This document shows, piece after piece, positions 18,498 through 26,914 of a DNA stretch of 64,000 nt. The translations under genes and the position numbers were made by a program. Each line of letters begins with the position of its first letter. Position 1 is the stretch's first letter. The notes under the pieces were generated by a model, which was not told the DNA's origin, made no database searches, and was given only the letters and a program-made list of their open reading frames with translations. The DNA comes from Arthrobacter sp. ISL-48 (GTDB lineage Bacteria > Actinomycetota > Actinomycetes > Actinomycetales > Micrococcaceae), in the NCBI RefSeq assembly GCF_018613805.1, contig NZ_JAGGPL010000003.1:682001-746000 (forward strand), given 5' to 3'.

Positions 18498-19705
18498 CGG
18501 GCCACCGTTCCGGCGGTCTGGATGGAGGATTCATGCCCCGCCATTCCTGCCTGACGGGCCCGCAGGTAGGCGTCGGGGAGGGCCGCCAGCAAGGCATCGA
18601 CGTCAGCGTCGCTTGAAGCGTGGCCCAGCGTGAACCGCTGTGCGCCGCGCGCCGTTTCCTCATCCAGGCCCATTGCCAGCAGCACGTGGGATGGCCGCGG
18701 GACTCCGGCGGTACAGGCTGACCCTGTGGACGATTCCACTCCAGCCAGGTCCAGCAGGAACAGCAGCGAATCCCCCTCGCAGCCAGGGAAGGTGAAGTGC
18801 GCATTGCCGGGAAGCCGCCCCTGGCCGGGCGCTCCACGCAGGACTGCCTCCGGAACAGCCAGCAGGACTCCGTCGATCAGGCTGTCGCGGAGGCCGGCGA
18901 TCCGGGCGGACTCCGTTGGCAGTTGGGCGGTTGCGGCTTCTGCGGCCGCTGCGAAGGCAGCAATGGAGGCAGTATCCAACGTCCCGGAGCGCACATCGCG
19001 TTCCTGGCCGCCGCCGTGCTGCACTGGCGTCAGTTTGACTGCCCGTCCGAGCAGCAGGGCCCCCACTCCCACCGGTCCACCGATCTTGTGCCCGGAAATG
19101 GACATGGCATCCAGGCCCGCAACCTTGAAGTCCACCGCCAACGAGCCAAAAGCCTGCACAGCGTCCGAATGCACCGGCACGCCCACGGCATGCGCCAGCT
19201 CCACGATCCTTTGCACCGGCTGGATGGTGCCCACTTCGTTGTTGGCCCACATGACCGTGACGAGTGCGATGGTGTCCGGATCACGCGCCAGCTCAGAGTC
19301 CAGGACCTCCAGATCCACAACGCCGTCGGCGTCCACCGGCAGCCAGGTGACGTCGGCACCCTCGTGCCGCTCGAGCCATTCAACGGTGTCCAGTACGGCA
19401 TGGTGTTCGACGGCGGAGCAGAGGATGCGGCGCCGGGAAGGGTTTTCGCCGGACCGGGACCAGTACAGCCCCTTGACGGCCAGGTTGTCCGATTCAGTGC
19501 CTCCGGAGGTAAAGATGACTTCGGAGGGGTGGGCGCCGGCCGCCGCCGCTATGGTTTCCCTGGCATCCTCCACGGAGCGGCGGGCACGGCGGCCCGAGCC
19601 ATGGAGAGACGACGGGTTCCCTGTGCGGGCCAGTTCCCGGGTCAGAGCGGCCAGCGCCTCCGCGAAAAGAGGCGTGGTGGCGGCATGGTCCAGGTATACG
19701 GGCAC
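18473..19705 (-). CDS. Cysteine desulfurase (IscS/NifS-like)
   Basis: PLP enzyme that removes sulfur from cysteine for tRNA thiolation and Fe-S assembly. PLP-binding Lys207 lies in SISGHKIGGPVG, His102 is in AVEHHAVLD, and the catalytic Cys331 is in SSTGSACTAGV. The C-terminus extends ~25 residues beyond the family core. It starts at GTG (MPVYLDHAATTP); an out-of-frame ATG overlaps just upstream. It sits upstream of mnmA on the same strand, separated by the reductase remnant. The last ~25 bases overlap that remnant on the opposite strand, so the tail may have been reshaped by the deletion. Confidence 0.94.
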   Translation of the reverse strand: MPVYLDHAATTPLFAEALAALTRELARTGNPSSLHGSGRRARRSVEDARETIAAAAGAHPSEVIFTSGGTESDNLAVKGLYWSRSGENPSRRRILCSAVEHHAVLDTVEWLERHEGADVTWLPVDADGVVDLEVLDSELARDPDTIALVTVMWANNEVGTIQPVQRIVELAHAVGVPVHSDAVQAFGSLAVDFKVAGLDAMSISGHKIGGPVGVGALLLGRAVKLTPVQHGGGQERDVRSGTLDTASIAAFAAAAEAATAQLPTESARIAGLRDSLIDGVLLAVPEAVLRGAPGQGRLPGNAHFTFPGCEGDSLLFLLDLAGVESSTGSACTAGVPRPSHVLLAMGLDEETARGAQRFTLGHASSDADVDALLAALPDAYLRARQAGMAGHESSIQTAGTVARQAASGRS

Positions 19706-19952
19706 CCATCAATTCTAGCCGCGTCCGCAGGGCGGAGCGTTGGGCAGGGGTTTTTGGGCAGGATTCCCGGGCAGGGGTTTTTGGCCGAGTTCCTGGTGGG
19801 TAGTTGGCGCCAGGGCCGGGGGGTGCCGAGGAAGTTCTTGGCCAGCTCTTGGGCACGCTACCGTCAGGCCGGAGTGATCCTGGCGCAGCATTGGCCGGGC
19901 GCGTTGTTTGCCGCGCCGCATCGAGGCGAAGCCGCTGACCAGACTGCACCAG
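19706..19952. other. Intergenic region with a direct repeat
   Basis: I see no convincing gene in this ~250-base interval. It contains a 16-base direct repeat, GGGCAGGGGTTTTTGG at 19742-19757 and 19769-19784 (period 27). Apparent reading frames here have low-complexity translations. Confidence 0.5.
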
Positions 19953-20627
19953 CTAGTTGGACGGCGGAACAACCACGAGCCGCCGCGCGACATCAGCACG
20001 AGCGGCGGCGAGCGCAGCGGCATCCGGACAGGCGACTGAAACGTAGACAGAGGAGCCAGCCATGCCGAACAGCCTCGCCATGATGGCGGTCGCCTTGGCT
20101 CCCGGAGCGGCCGACGGCTCAAGCACCAGCACCTCAACCGACGGCCCTGGTTGTTCCGGGTCTCCGCCCCAACGCAGTGTTTCCGTCTTCAGGTATTCCG
20201 GCAGGATGCTCGGGTCCAGGTAAGTGAAGAGGCCCACTGTCGACTCACGGTCATCACCCCGCGTAAGAGCGGACTGGTTGGTGCGGACCTTGGCAGCCAC
20301 CAGGCACCCGTCCGCTTTCAGGTACTGGCTCTCGCCGGCCACATCGTCCTTGACCAGCTTCCAGCCGGGTAACTCTTTCAGCCCGTCAGAGATTCCCACG
20401 GGAACTCCGGGCGCCAGGGAGCCACCAGCTGAAAACGGCAGGTCCCTGGCAGCCACCGCCCCGGCGTCGTGGCCTGGGGTGATGGTGGGGGTGGCAAGGG
20501 TGGAAGCGGTCTTCTCAGGTGTCGGGACGGCCGGATCGGGCACGTTGATGCTGCAGCCACCCAGAACTGCCACTTCGAGCAACCCACCAGCCACCACTAG
20601 CGCCGCAACCAATGCCTTCACACACAC
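19953..20627 (-). CDS. Putative lipoprotein of unknown function
   Basis: A 224-residue secreted protein. The signal peptide (VCVKALVAALVVAGGLLEVAVLGGC) ends in a lipobox-like LGGC, so the mature protein is probably lipid-anchored. A Pro/Thr linker leads to a domain with KLVKDDVAGESQYLKADGCLVAAK and a mid-region YLDPSILPEYLKTETLRWGG. I do not recognise the family. GTG at 20627 is chosen because GGAGAG lies 7 bases upstream; a second in-frame GTG at 20621 is possible. It is likely monocistronic. Confidence 0.72.
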   Translation of the reverse strand: MCVKALVAALVVAGGLLEVAVLGGCSINVPDPAVPTPEKTASTLATPTITPGHDAGAVAARDLPFSAGGSLAPGVPVGISDGLKELPGWKLVKDDVAGESQYLKADGCLVAAKVRTNQSALTRGDDRESTVGLFTYLDPSILPEYLKTETLRWGGDPEQPGPSVEVLVLEPSAAPGAKATAIMARLFGMAGSSVYVSVACPDAAALAAARADVARRLVVVPPSN

Positions 20628-20827
20628 CCCAATACTCTCCGCACCCGCTTGGCCGCACCCGCCGTCGTCATCCAAGAGTCTAGACGCCCAGCAGGCCAGT
20701 CCCTGGAGTGCGCCAGACCACGCCCCGGGAACCACTGGTGCTGTCACGGTCGTTATCTGGGCAGGCCGTTAAACTGGGCTGACCGGGCTGCCTCCGTGGA
20801 CTGGCCATATCAAGAGAAGGACGATGC

Positions 20828-21793
20828 TTGACCGAGAGCAGCAGCTCCCATTACCAGGTGCTTCGAGTCGCAGTGACTGCCAGCGACAAGGAGATCAAGG
20901 TGGCCTACCGCCGGGCCGCCCGTAAGGCCCATCCCGATCACGGTGGCGACCCCGCGGCCTTCCGGCGGGTCACCGCGGCATATGAGACCCTTATCGATCC
21001 GAAACGCAGGAGCGCCTATGACCGCTCCTATGCCGCAGGCACGGCGGGAGATGGTTCGGCGAACGGAACCCCGGAGGCACACTTTGATGCGCCGCCCGCG
21101 GGAAGCCATGCGTCAGCCACTGTCCACCGTCCTAATACTCCGCGCAACACCGCAGGGGATGCACCCCTCTACGTTCCCCCCTTCGAGGCGGACGCGTACG
21201 AAGCAGCCGGAACGGTGCCGCTGATCCCCCTTGGCCAGGCCAGCCAGCAGGTCCATGGAGTGCCGCGCAAGCGGGGCATTTTTGGTGCCGAAGCGCGGAT
21301 CCAGCGCGAAATGAGGACCGTGCAGCTCATCAGTCGCCAGGTGCTCCCCGCGATTCCAGCGGCCCGGCTGATCAACGGACTGCAGTCCCCGGCGGACAAC
21401 AGCCACATTGACCATGCCCTCCTCTCCGGCTACCGGCTGGCACTCATCAGTTCCATGCTCCTGCCCAAGGGCGCCTACGCGTGGGACGGTCGGACCCTTA
21501 ACCACGGCGGACGGTCAGTGGCCCCGCCACAGCTGGCCCATGTCGTCCGGGCCATGCAGGATATCTTCCCCGAACTGAACGTCACCGGCTGGACCGTGAT
21601 CCACAGCACCGACGGCAACCTGCACGAGCCAGTGATTGACCGTCATCGCCGTTCCGCCGTCGGGCACGACACCGTCCAGGTGGTCAACGCTGCGGGCCTG
21701 GTCCGCGGTCTCAAGCAGTTCCTATCCTCCGGACCCGCGCCCAACACCGTCAACGTGTCCGTACTTGCCAGGCTGCTTCGGGGCATGCACTGA
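20828..21793 (+). CDS. J-domain (DnaJ N-terminal) protein with unknown C-terminus
   Basis: The first ~70 residues form a J domain (YQVLRVAVTASDKEIKVAYR, HPD at residues 35-37, then FRRVTAAYETLIDPKRRSAYD), which stimulates Hsp70 ATPase. The zinc-finger and client-binding domains of DnaJ are absent. The middle (~80-130) is Pro/Ala-rich, and the last ~170 residues form an unrecognised domain with REMRTVQLISRQVLPAIPAARLING. Translation probably starts at TTG, with AGAAGG about 7 bases upstream; the nearby ATG is out of frame. Total length is 321 residues. Confidence 0.85.
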   Translation: MTESSSSHYQVLRVAVTASDKEIKVAYRRAARKAHPDHGGDPAAFRRVTAAYETLIDPKRRSAYDRSYAAGTAGDGSANGTPEAHFDAPPAGSHASATVHRPNTPRNTAGDAPLYVPPFEADAYEAAGTVPLIPLGQASQQVHGVPRKRGIFGAEARIQREMRTVQLISRQVLPAIPAARLINGLQSPADNSHIDHALLSGYRLALISSMLLPKGAYAWDGRTLNHGGRSVAPPQLAHVVRAMQDIFPELNVTGWTVIHSTDGNLHEPVIDRHRRSAVGHDTVQVVNAAGLVRGLKQFLSSGPAPNTVNVSVLARLLRGMH

Positions 21794-21823
21794 CGTCGTT
21801 GCCCGGCTGACTAGGATGGGACG

Positions 21824-22291
21824 GTGTTCCGTATCCTCTTTATCACTCCTGAAATTCCGGGCAACACCGGCAACGCCATCCGGCTCGCAGCCATTACCGG
21901 CGCCGAACTGCACCTTGTGGAACCCCTGGGCTTCGATTTTTCCGACGCAAAGCTCCGGCGCGCGGGACTTGACTACCACGACCTCGCCGTCGTCACCATG
22001 CACAAGACCATCGAGGCCGCCTGGCAGGAATTGCAGCCGGAGCACGTGTATGCCTTCACCTCGGACGGGCAGGCCAGTTACACAGACATCGGATACTCTC
22101 CCGGCGATGTGCTGATGTTCGGGCAGGAGTCCGTGGGCCTGTCAGACCATGTCAAGCGCGATCCGCATGTAACGGCCACGGTACGCCTGCCCATGCTGCC
22201 TTCCCTCCGCTCGCTGAATCTCGCCAATGCTGCGTCCATCGCGGTCTACGAAGCCTGGCGCCAGCACGGATTTGCCGGCGCCCGGATCTGA
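21824..22291 (+). CDS. trmL: tRNA (cytidine/uridine-34 2'-O-)-methyltransferase TrmL
   Basis: SPOUT-family methyltransferase that methylates the wobble-nucleotide ribose of Leu tRNAs. The 155-residue length and the motifs PEIPGNTGNAIR, FGQESVGL and RSLNLANAASIAVYEA are characteristic of TrmL/CspR. The start is GTG, 31 bases after the J-domain gene, so the two may be co-transcribed. Confidence 0.94.
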   Translation: MFRILFITPEIPGNTGNAIRLAAITGAELHLVEPLGFDFSDAKLRRAGLDYHDLAVVTMHKTIEAAWQELQPEHVYAFTSDGQASYTDIGYSPGDVLMFGQESVGLSDHVKRDPHVTATVRLPMLPSLRSLNLANAASIAVYEAWRQHGFAGARI

Positions 22292-22480
22292 CCGGCCTCC
22301 CCGGCAATCCGCACCGTCATCTGCACCGAATCACTCCTGAGAACATTCATCATCGGCGAGGAGCGGCAGGTGACACTACTGGAGGCAGGGCAAGCGACAG
22401 ACCATCAGGATCCCCTTGTTCCTTGCGGCGGCTGCGCTGCCGCCGATAGTCCGCCGCCGCAAGACCTATGCTTGGTAGTG

Positions 22481-23089
22481 ATGGAAACTCCCAACGCGCC
22501 AGACTCCCAGGCCCGGGCCGCCGTCACAGACTCGCCGGCCGAACTCAGCCAACGCCTTGCCGGCCTGCTCGGCCGCATCGCCCACGGCGACCAGGCCGCG
22601 TTCGCTGAGTTCTACCAACTGACATCCCGGCGAGTTTTCGGCATGGCGCGAAGGGTCCTGATCGATGCTGAACTCAGCGAGGACGCCACCCAGGAGGTCT
22701 TCCTGCAGGTTTGGCAGAACGCGTCCAAGTTCAACCCGGCAGTAGGAAGCCCGCTCTCGTGGCTGATGACCATCTCGCACCGCCGGGCCGTGGACAAGGT
22801 AAGGTCCTCACAGTCCTCCACTGACCGGGAAGCCCGGTACGGCGCCAGCAGCCAGGACATTGACCACGATTCCGTTTCCGATGAAGTGCACAGCAAGCTT
22901 GAAGCCGAGGCAGTCGGCCGATGCCTGGAAACATTGACTGATACGCAACAGGAGTCTGTTCGGCTGGCCTACTATGGCGGACTCACGTACCGCGAGGTTG
23001 CCGAACGGCTGGATGCCGCCGTACCGACCATCAAGTCCCGCATACGCGACGGGCTGATCCGCTTAAAGACCTGTCTGGGGGTGAGTTGA
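22481..23089 (+). CDS. sigK: ECF RNA polymerase sigma factor SigK
   Basis: Extracytoplasmic-function sigma factor. Region 2 contains RRVLIDAELSEDATQEVFLQVW and region 4 contains YYGGLTYREVAERL and PTIKSRIRDGLIRLK. The rskA-like gene follows immediately, fitting the sigK-rskA pair. METPNAP at 22481 gives 202 residues, close to known SigK proteins, but its ribosome site is weak. A GTG at 22370 in the same frame has GAGGAG 7 bases upstream and would add 37 low-complexity residues. I cannot decide the start from sequence alone. Confidence 0.85.
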   Translation: METPNAPDSQARAAVTDSPAELSQRLAGLLGRIAHGDQAAFAEFYQLTSRRVFGMARRVLIDAELSEDATQEVFLQVWQNASKFNPAVGSPLSWLMTISHRRAVDKVRSSQSSTDREARYGASSQDIDHDSVSDEVHSKLEAEAVGRCLETLTDTQQESVRLAYYGGLTYREVAERLDAAVPTIKSRIRDGLIRLKTCLGVS

Positions 23090-23090
23090 G

Positions 23091-23993
23091 ATGACCGACA
23101 TGAACAATCACGAAGGCAGCCGCCGGCCGGGCCCGTTCGGCGAGACCGTAGCCACCGACCTTGCCTCAGGGCGTGCCGTGGATTTGGCCGAACTCTATGC
23201 CCTCGATGCAGTGACCGTGGCCGAACGCTCGGCGATTGAACAGTACATTTCCTCAGTCTCGGAAGCTGAGCGCAGCTCCTTCCTCGAGCGGGTCCGCCAG
23301 GCCCGGGAAAGCCTCGCGGCAACGTTCACTGCCGAGGAAGAACCCCCCACAGATCTGTTCGCGCGCATCGTTTCGCAACTGCCGGCCCAGTCGCTGCCGC
23401 CCGCCGGAGCGCCGCCCGCTGCAGCTCAGGCCGGGGCGGAAGCGCCGCCTAATGCTGCGGACGTTTCGCCGGCCGCGCACGACAGCGAAACGACGCACAC
23501 GCGCGATGATCTGTCCGATGCCAGGCAACGCCGGGAACAACGACGCCGGCAGTCCGGTCCGCGCCGCTGGCTGGCAGGCATCGCGGCCGCAGCAGTACTC
23601 GCGCTCGGCGGTGTCGGCGTGGGTGCCTACATCGCCGACCAGAACGATCCGTTGAACCAGGTGGTCCGGGCGGACGACGTCCGGGAAGAATCTGTCGACG
23701 TCTCCGGCGGCGGAAGGGCCACCGTCCTGATTTCCCCGTCAAAGGACGCAGTGGTGGTCAGAATGAACGGGGTTCCTGCCCCTCCGGAGGGCAAGGTTTA
23801 CCAGATGTGGCTGATCCCGAAGGACGGCTCGGCACCGGTGTCGCAGGGCCTGATGGACGAAGCAGCACTTTCCAAGCCCGCGTTGGTGAAGGGCATCGCC
23901 TCGGCGGCCGCTTTGGGTTTCACGGTGGAACCCGTGGGTGGTTCCACTTCCCCGACCTTGCCCACGGTGGCTGCCGCCCCACTTGGTACCTGA
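23091..23993 (+). CDS. rskA: Anti-sigma-K factor RskA
   Basis: A 300-residue membrane anti-sigma factor predicted to hold SigK inactive. The cytosolic N-terminal part (DLAELYALDAVTVAERSAIEQYI) resembles the RskA anti-sigma domain. A Pro/Ala-rich linker leads to one membrane helix near residues 160-182. The extracytoplasmic domain carries GRATVLISPSKDAVVVRMNGV and KVYQMWLIPKDG, typical of RskA. The ATG is one base after the sigK stop. Release by regulated proteolysis is known for the family. Confidence 0.92.
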   Translation: MTDMNNHEGSRRPGPFGETVATDLASGRAVDLAELYALDAVTVAERSAIEQYISSVSEAERSSFLERVRQARESLAATFTAEEEPPTDLFARIVSQLPAQSLPPAGAPPAAAQAGAEAPPNAADVSPAAHDSETTHTRDDLSDARQRREQRRRQSGPRRWLAGIAAAAVLALGGVGVGAYIADQNDPLNQVVRADDVREESVDVSGGGRATVLISPSKDAVVVRMNGVPAPPEGKVYQMWLIPKDGSAPVSQGLMDEAALSKPALVKGIASAAALGFTVEPVGGSTSPTLPTVAAAPLGT

Positions 23994-24026
23994 TTCACTG
24001 CGTTTACGCCCGATTTAGGACCAAAA

Positions 24027-24068
24027 GCCCCGTTGCACGTCTTCCTGACGGAAGGCGAGCAACGGGGC
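24027..24068. terminator. Bidirectional hairpin between rskA and gntP
   Basis: GCCCCGTTGC (24027-24036) pairs with GCAACGGGGC (24059-24068). An inner stem CTTCC/GGAAG (24041-24045/24050-24054) continues the structure. It lies between the convergent rskA and gntP genes and should stop transcription from both sides. AAAA before the left arm gives a T-run on the minus strand. Confidence 0.75.
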
Positions 24069-24094
24069 CCTGGTCAGGCCCAGGTGGCCGGGGG

Positions 24095-25507
24095 CTAAAT
24101 TATGAGCGACAGAAGCATCACGAAGCCGAAGCCGACCACAGAAATCAGCGTTTCCATCACCGACCAGGTCTTGAAAGTCTGGCCCACGGTCAACCCGAAG
24201 AGTTCCTTGACCAGCCAGAAACCGGCGTCGTTGACGTGGGAAAGGAACAAGGACCCTGCCCCGACGGCGAGGGCCAGCAGCGCTGCGTGGGTGGGGGTCA
24301 GTGAACTGGCCAGGGGCGCAACGATTCCGGCTGCGGTGACTGTCGCGACGGTGGCGGAGCCGGTAGCCAGGCGAAGGGCCACAGCCACGATAAAGCCGAG
24401 GACCAGGACCGACATATTGGTGCCCTCCGCCCACTTCTTCACTGCGTCGCCCACACCGGCTCCGATCAAGGTCTGCTTGAAGCCGCCGCCGGCGCCGACG
24501 ATCAGCAGGATTGCGGCGATGGGGCCGAGGCTGGCACCGATCTTGGACGTGATCCGGTTGCCGCTGAACCCTACGGCATACCCGAACGTGATGATTGCAA
24601 GGAGCACCGCAAGTGTCATGGCCACCAGGGGCTGGCCCACGAAGTCGAAGAAGGTCCGGATGGCGGGAGCCGTCGCCGGATCAGGCCAGATGATGTCCAC
24701 CACTGCCTTGAGCAGCATCAGGACCACCGGGAAGATGATCGTGAGCAACGTGACGAGGAAGCTGGGCTGGCGCTTCACCCCTTCCATGTCAGCGCCGTGC
24801 TCGGTATCAATACCGCCCGCCACCGCCGGAGCGCCTACGGGTACCCACCGGGCGGCCAGCCGCGAAAACAGGGGGCCGCAGATGATGACCGTGGGGATAG
24901 CAACGAGGATTCCCAGCGCGAGAGTTGTGCCCAGCTCTGCCTTGACTGCACTGATGGCGATGAGGGGTCCCGGGTGCGGAGGAACCAGGCCGTGAAGTAC
25001 GGAAAGGCCTGCCAGGGCAGGGATGGCAATCCGCATCAGCGGCATCCTGGAGCGCTGGGTGACAAGCACGATGACCGGAAGCAGGAGGACCAGGCCGATC
25101 TCGAAGAACATTGGAAGGCCGATGATGACCGCCACCAGGGTGATGGACCACACCACCTTGTTTCCGCCGGCCTTTGCCAGCAGCGTGTCCACCACGCGGT
25201 TTGCGCCGCCCGAGTCCGCCAGCAGCTTGCCCAGCATTGCTCCGAGGGCAATGAGGAGGCCGACTTCCTTGAGGACGCCGCCAACCCCGTCCTCGAAGTT
25301 ACTGATCACCTTGGCCAGCTCCACCCCTGAGGCCAGGCCGACGAAGGCAGACCCCAGTACCAGGGCCAGGAAGGGATGGAGCTTGAACTTCGCGATGAGG
25401 ACCACTATCAGGGCAATGCCGAGACCGGCCACGACCAGGAGCTGGGTGTCGTGCCCCGTCCAGTCCTCAACGGCAGCGGGAAGCTGCCCCGTTACTACAG
25501 AATTCAT
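24095..25507 (-). CDS. gntP: Gluconate permease (GntP family)
   Basis: A 470-residue inner-membrane protein with about 12-14 hydrophobic segments. GntP-type features include HGLVPPHPGPLIAISA and LATGSATVATVTAAGI, and the C-terminal helix ends LLSLII. It imports gluconate or a related sugar acid with protons. The gene starts 9 bases after the gluconate kinase stop and shares its operon, which supports gluconate as substrate. Confidence 0.93.
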   Translation of the reverse strand: MNSVVTGQLPAAVEDWTGHDTQLLVVAGLGIALIVVLIAKFKLHPFLALVLGSAFVGLASGVELAKVISNFEDGVGGVLKEVGLLIALGAMLGKLLADSGGANRVVDTLLAKAGGNKVVWSITLVAVIIGLPMFFEIGLVLLLPVIVLVTQRSRMPLMRIAIPALAGLSVLHGLVPPHPGPLIAISAVKAELGTTLALGILVAIPTVIICGPLFSRLAARWVPVGAPAVAGGIDTEHGADMEGVKRQPSFLVTLLTIIFPVVLMLLKAVVDIIWPDPATAPAIRTFFDFVGQPLVAMTLAVLLAIITFGYAVGFSGNRITSKIGASLGPIAAILLIVGAGGGFKQTLIGAGVGDAVKKWAEGTNMSVLVLGFIVAVALRLATGSATVATVTAAGIVAPLASSLTPTHAALLALAVGAGSLFLSHVNDAGFWLVKELFGLTVGQTFKTWSVMETLISVVGFGFVMLLSLII

Positions 25508-25516
25508 GATGGGTTC

Positions 25517-26056
25517 CTAGTTCTTGCCCGGGGCAACGGCGGGGTTGCCGAGGCCGAGGGTGTCGATGATTTCCTGGGCTTCCTCGGCAGGGGTGGCAGA
25601 GACACATAGGGAGATATGGTTTTCGTCTTCCGTGGGCGCTTCAAGGGCGTCGAACTGGGATTCCAGCAGCGCGGGCGGCATGAAATGGCCGTGCCGGGAG
25701 GCCAGGCGTCCGGAGATTTTGTCCTTGCTGCCCTGGAGGAAGACGAAGACCACGCCTTCACCCCGCAGGACGTCCCGGTATCTCTTCTTCAAGGCCGAGC
25801 AGGTGATCACGCCCGGCCTGCCGGTCTCCGTATGCTGCCGGATCCAGGCCGCAATGGTTTCAAGCCATGGCCATCGGTCTTCATCAGTCAGCGGGATGCC
25901 TGCCTGCATTTTGGCAACGTTCACCTCCGGATGCAGGTCGTCGCCTTCCGCGAGGTCCCAGCCGAGCGTGCCGGCAACAACGCCGGCCACCGTTGATTTG
26001 CCCGATCCTGAGACGCCCATGATCACCAATACGGGCTGTTGCGCAGTCTTCGCCAT
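25517..26056 (-). CDS. gntK: Gluconokinase
   Basis: Phosphorylates gluconate to 6-phosphogluconate, feeding the pentose phosphate pathway. The P-loop is GVSGSGKS (residues 14-21). EGDDLHPEVNVAKM, DRWPWL and CSALKKRYRDVLR are gluconokinase motifs. Length is 179 residues. The frame opens at 26110, but MAKTAQQ at 26056 has AGGAAGG upstream and is the conventional N-terminus. An AT-rich palindrome lies ~20 bases upstream of the start. Confidence 0.93.
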   Translation of the reverse strand: MAKTAQQPVLVIMGVSGSGKSTVAGVVAGTLGWDLAEGDDLHPEVNVAKMQAGIPLTDEDRWPWLETIAAWIRQHTETGRPGVITCSALKKRYRDVLRGEGVVFVFLQGSKDKISGRLASRHGHFMPPALLESQFDALEAPTEDENHISLCVSATPAEEAQEIIDTLGLGNPAVAPGKN

Positions 26057-26075
26057 CAAAGTCTGCCTTCCTGAA

Positions 26076-26088
26076 TAAATATGATTTA
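26076..26088 (-). promoter_or_regulatory. AT-rich palindrome upstream of gntK
   Basis: TAAAT (26076-26080), ATG, ATTTA (26084-26088) form a symmetric 13-base site in otherwise GC-rich DNA, 20 bases ahead of gntK. A GntR-like repressor operator or a -10 region is plausible. No regulator gene is adjacent. Confidence 0.4.
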
Positions 26089-26130
26089 AACAGAGGCAAG
26101 CATATGACACGGATTACAGCAGTAGCAATC

Positions 26131-26910
26131 CTAGAAGCCGGCGATGGTCCCCGGGCCGTTGATTGTGACGACATGGAAAGCCTCGGCACTGCGCCCGTCC
26201 GGCAGTCCGGCCCTCCTCGCGTTCAGGAGCATCCCATTCCTGACGGCCGCTTCCATTGCTTCGACGTCCGGATGCTGGCTGACGTGGACGTGGATCGCTT
26301 CAAGTTTGCTCCCCACGTGCCCGGTGACATCAACGAAGTGGTTTTCCCGCTCTTCAGGACCTGCGTAGAGCCACAGCCACGGAACCTTGTACGCCTGCAG
26401 TCCGGACTCAGCGAGCTCCGGATACGCGTAAGGGTTTTCGACCGCGGGGTAGATGGCGCGCGTCACCGCTTCCCCTACCGCCAGGTGGTCCGGGTGGCTC
26501 TTCTGGATGCGGCTCCAGTTGCGCTCCGGGTGCATGGAAAGCACGACGTCGGGCCGGATTTCCCGGATCAGCTTCACCACCCCCCACATCACCTGGTGAT
26601 TCGGTTCGAGAAACCCGTCCCGTTCGTGGAGGTAGTGGATGTCGGTGACCCCGACGATCGCTGCCGCCCGCTCCTGCTCGGCCGCACGCAGCGCGATGAT
26701 TTCAGCGCGGTGGGCAGGGTCGAAGCCGCCGGCGTCGCCGTCGGTCATGATGCAGTAGCTGACCTGGACACCAGCAGCCGTCCAGGCAGCGATAGTGCCC
26801 GCGGCTCCGAAGTCGATATCGTCAGGATGGGCCGCGAAACAGAGCACCCGCCCAACCCGGTGCGTGACCGGGTTGAACGGGCTTTGTGCTGGAACAGCGT
26901 GGTCAGTCAA
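26131..26910 (-). CDS. PIG-L family deacetylase (LmbE-like)
   Basis: Zinc-dependent N-acetylglucosamine-type deacetylase family, which includes mycothiol and bacillithiol deacetylases. Metal-binding motifs AAHPDDIDFG and SHPDHLAVG are present, with SMHPERNW between. TTG at 26910, 4 bases after the etfA stop and preceded by AAAAGG, is the best start (259 residues). The frame remains open to an ATG at 26985 inside etfA, which is less likely. It is likely co-transcribed with etfB-etfA. The true substrate (mycothiol pathway, mycothiol conjugate or other amide) cannot be told. Confidence 0.87.
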   Translation of the reverse strand: MTDHAVPAQSPFNPVTHRVGRVLCFAAHPDDIDFGAAGTIAAWTAAGVQVSYCIMTDGDAGGFDPAHRAEIIALRAAEQERAAAIVGVTDIHYLHERDGFLEPNHQVMWGVVKLIREIRPDVVLSMHPERNWSRIQKSHPDHLAVGEAVTRAIYPAVENPYAYPELAESGLQAYKVPWLWLYAGPEERENHFVDVTGHVGSKLEAIHVHVSQHPDVEAMEAAVRNGMLLNARRAGLPDGRSAEAFHVVTINGPGTIAGF

Positions 26911-26914
26911 AGGA

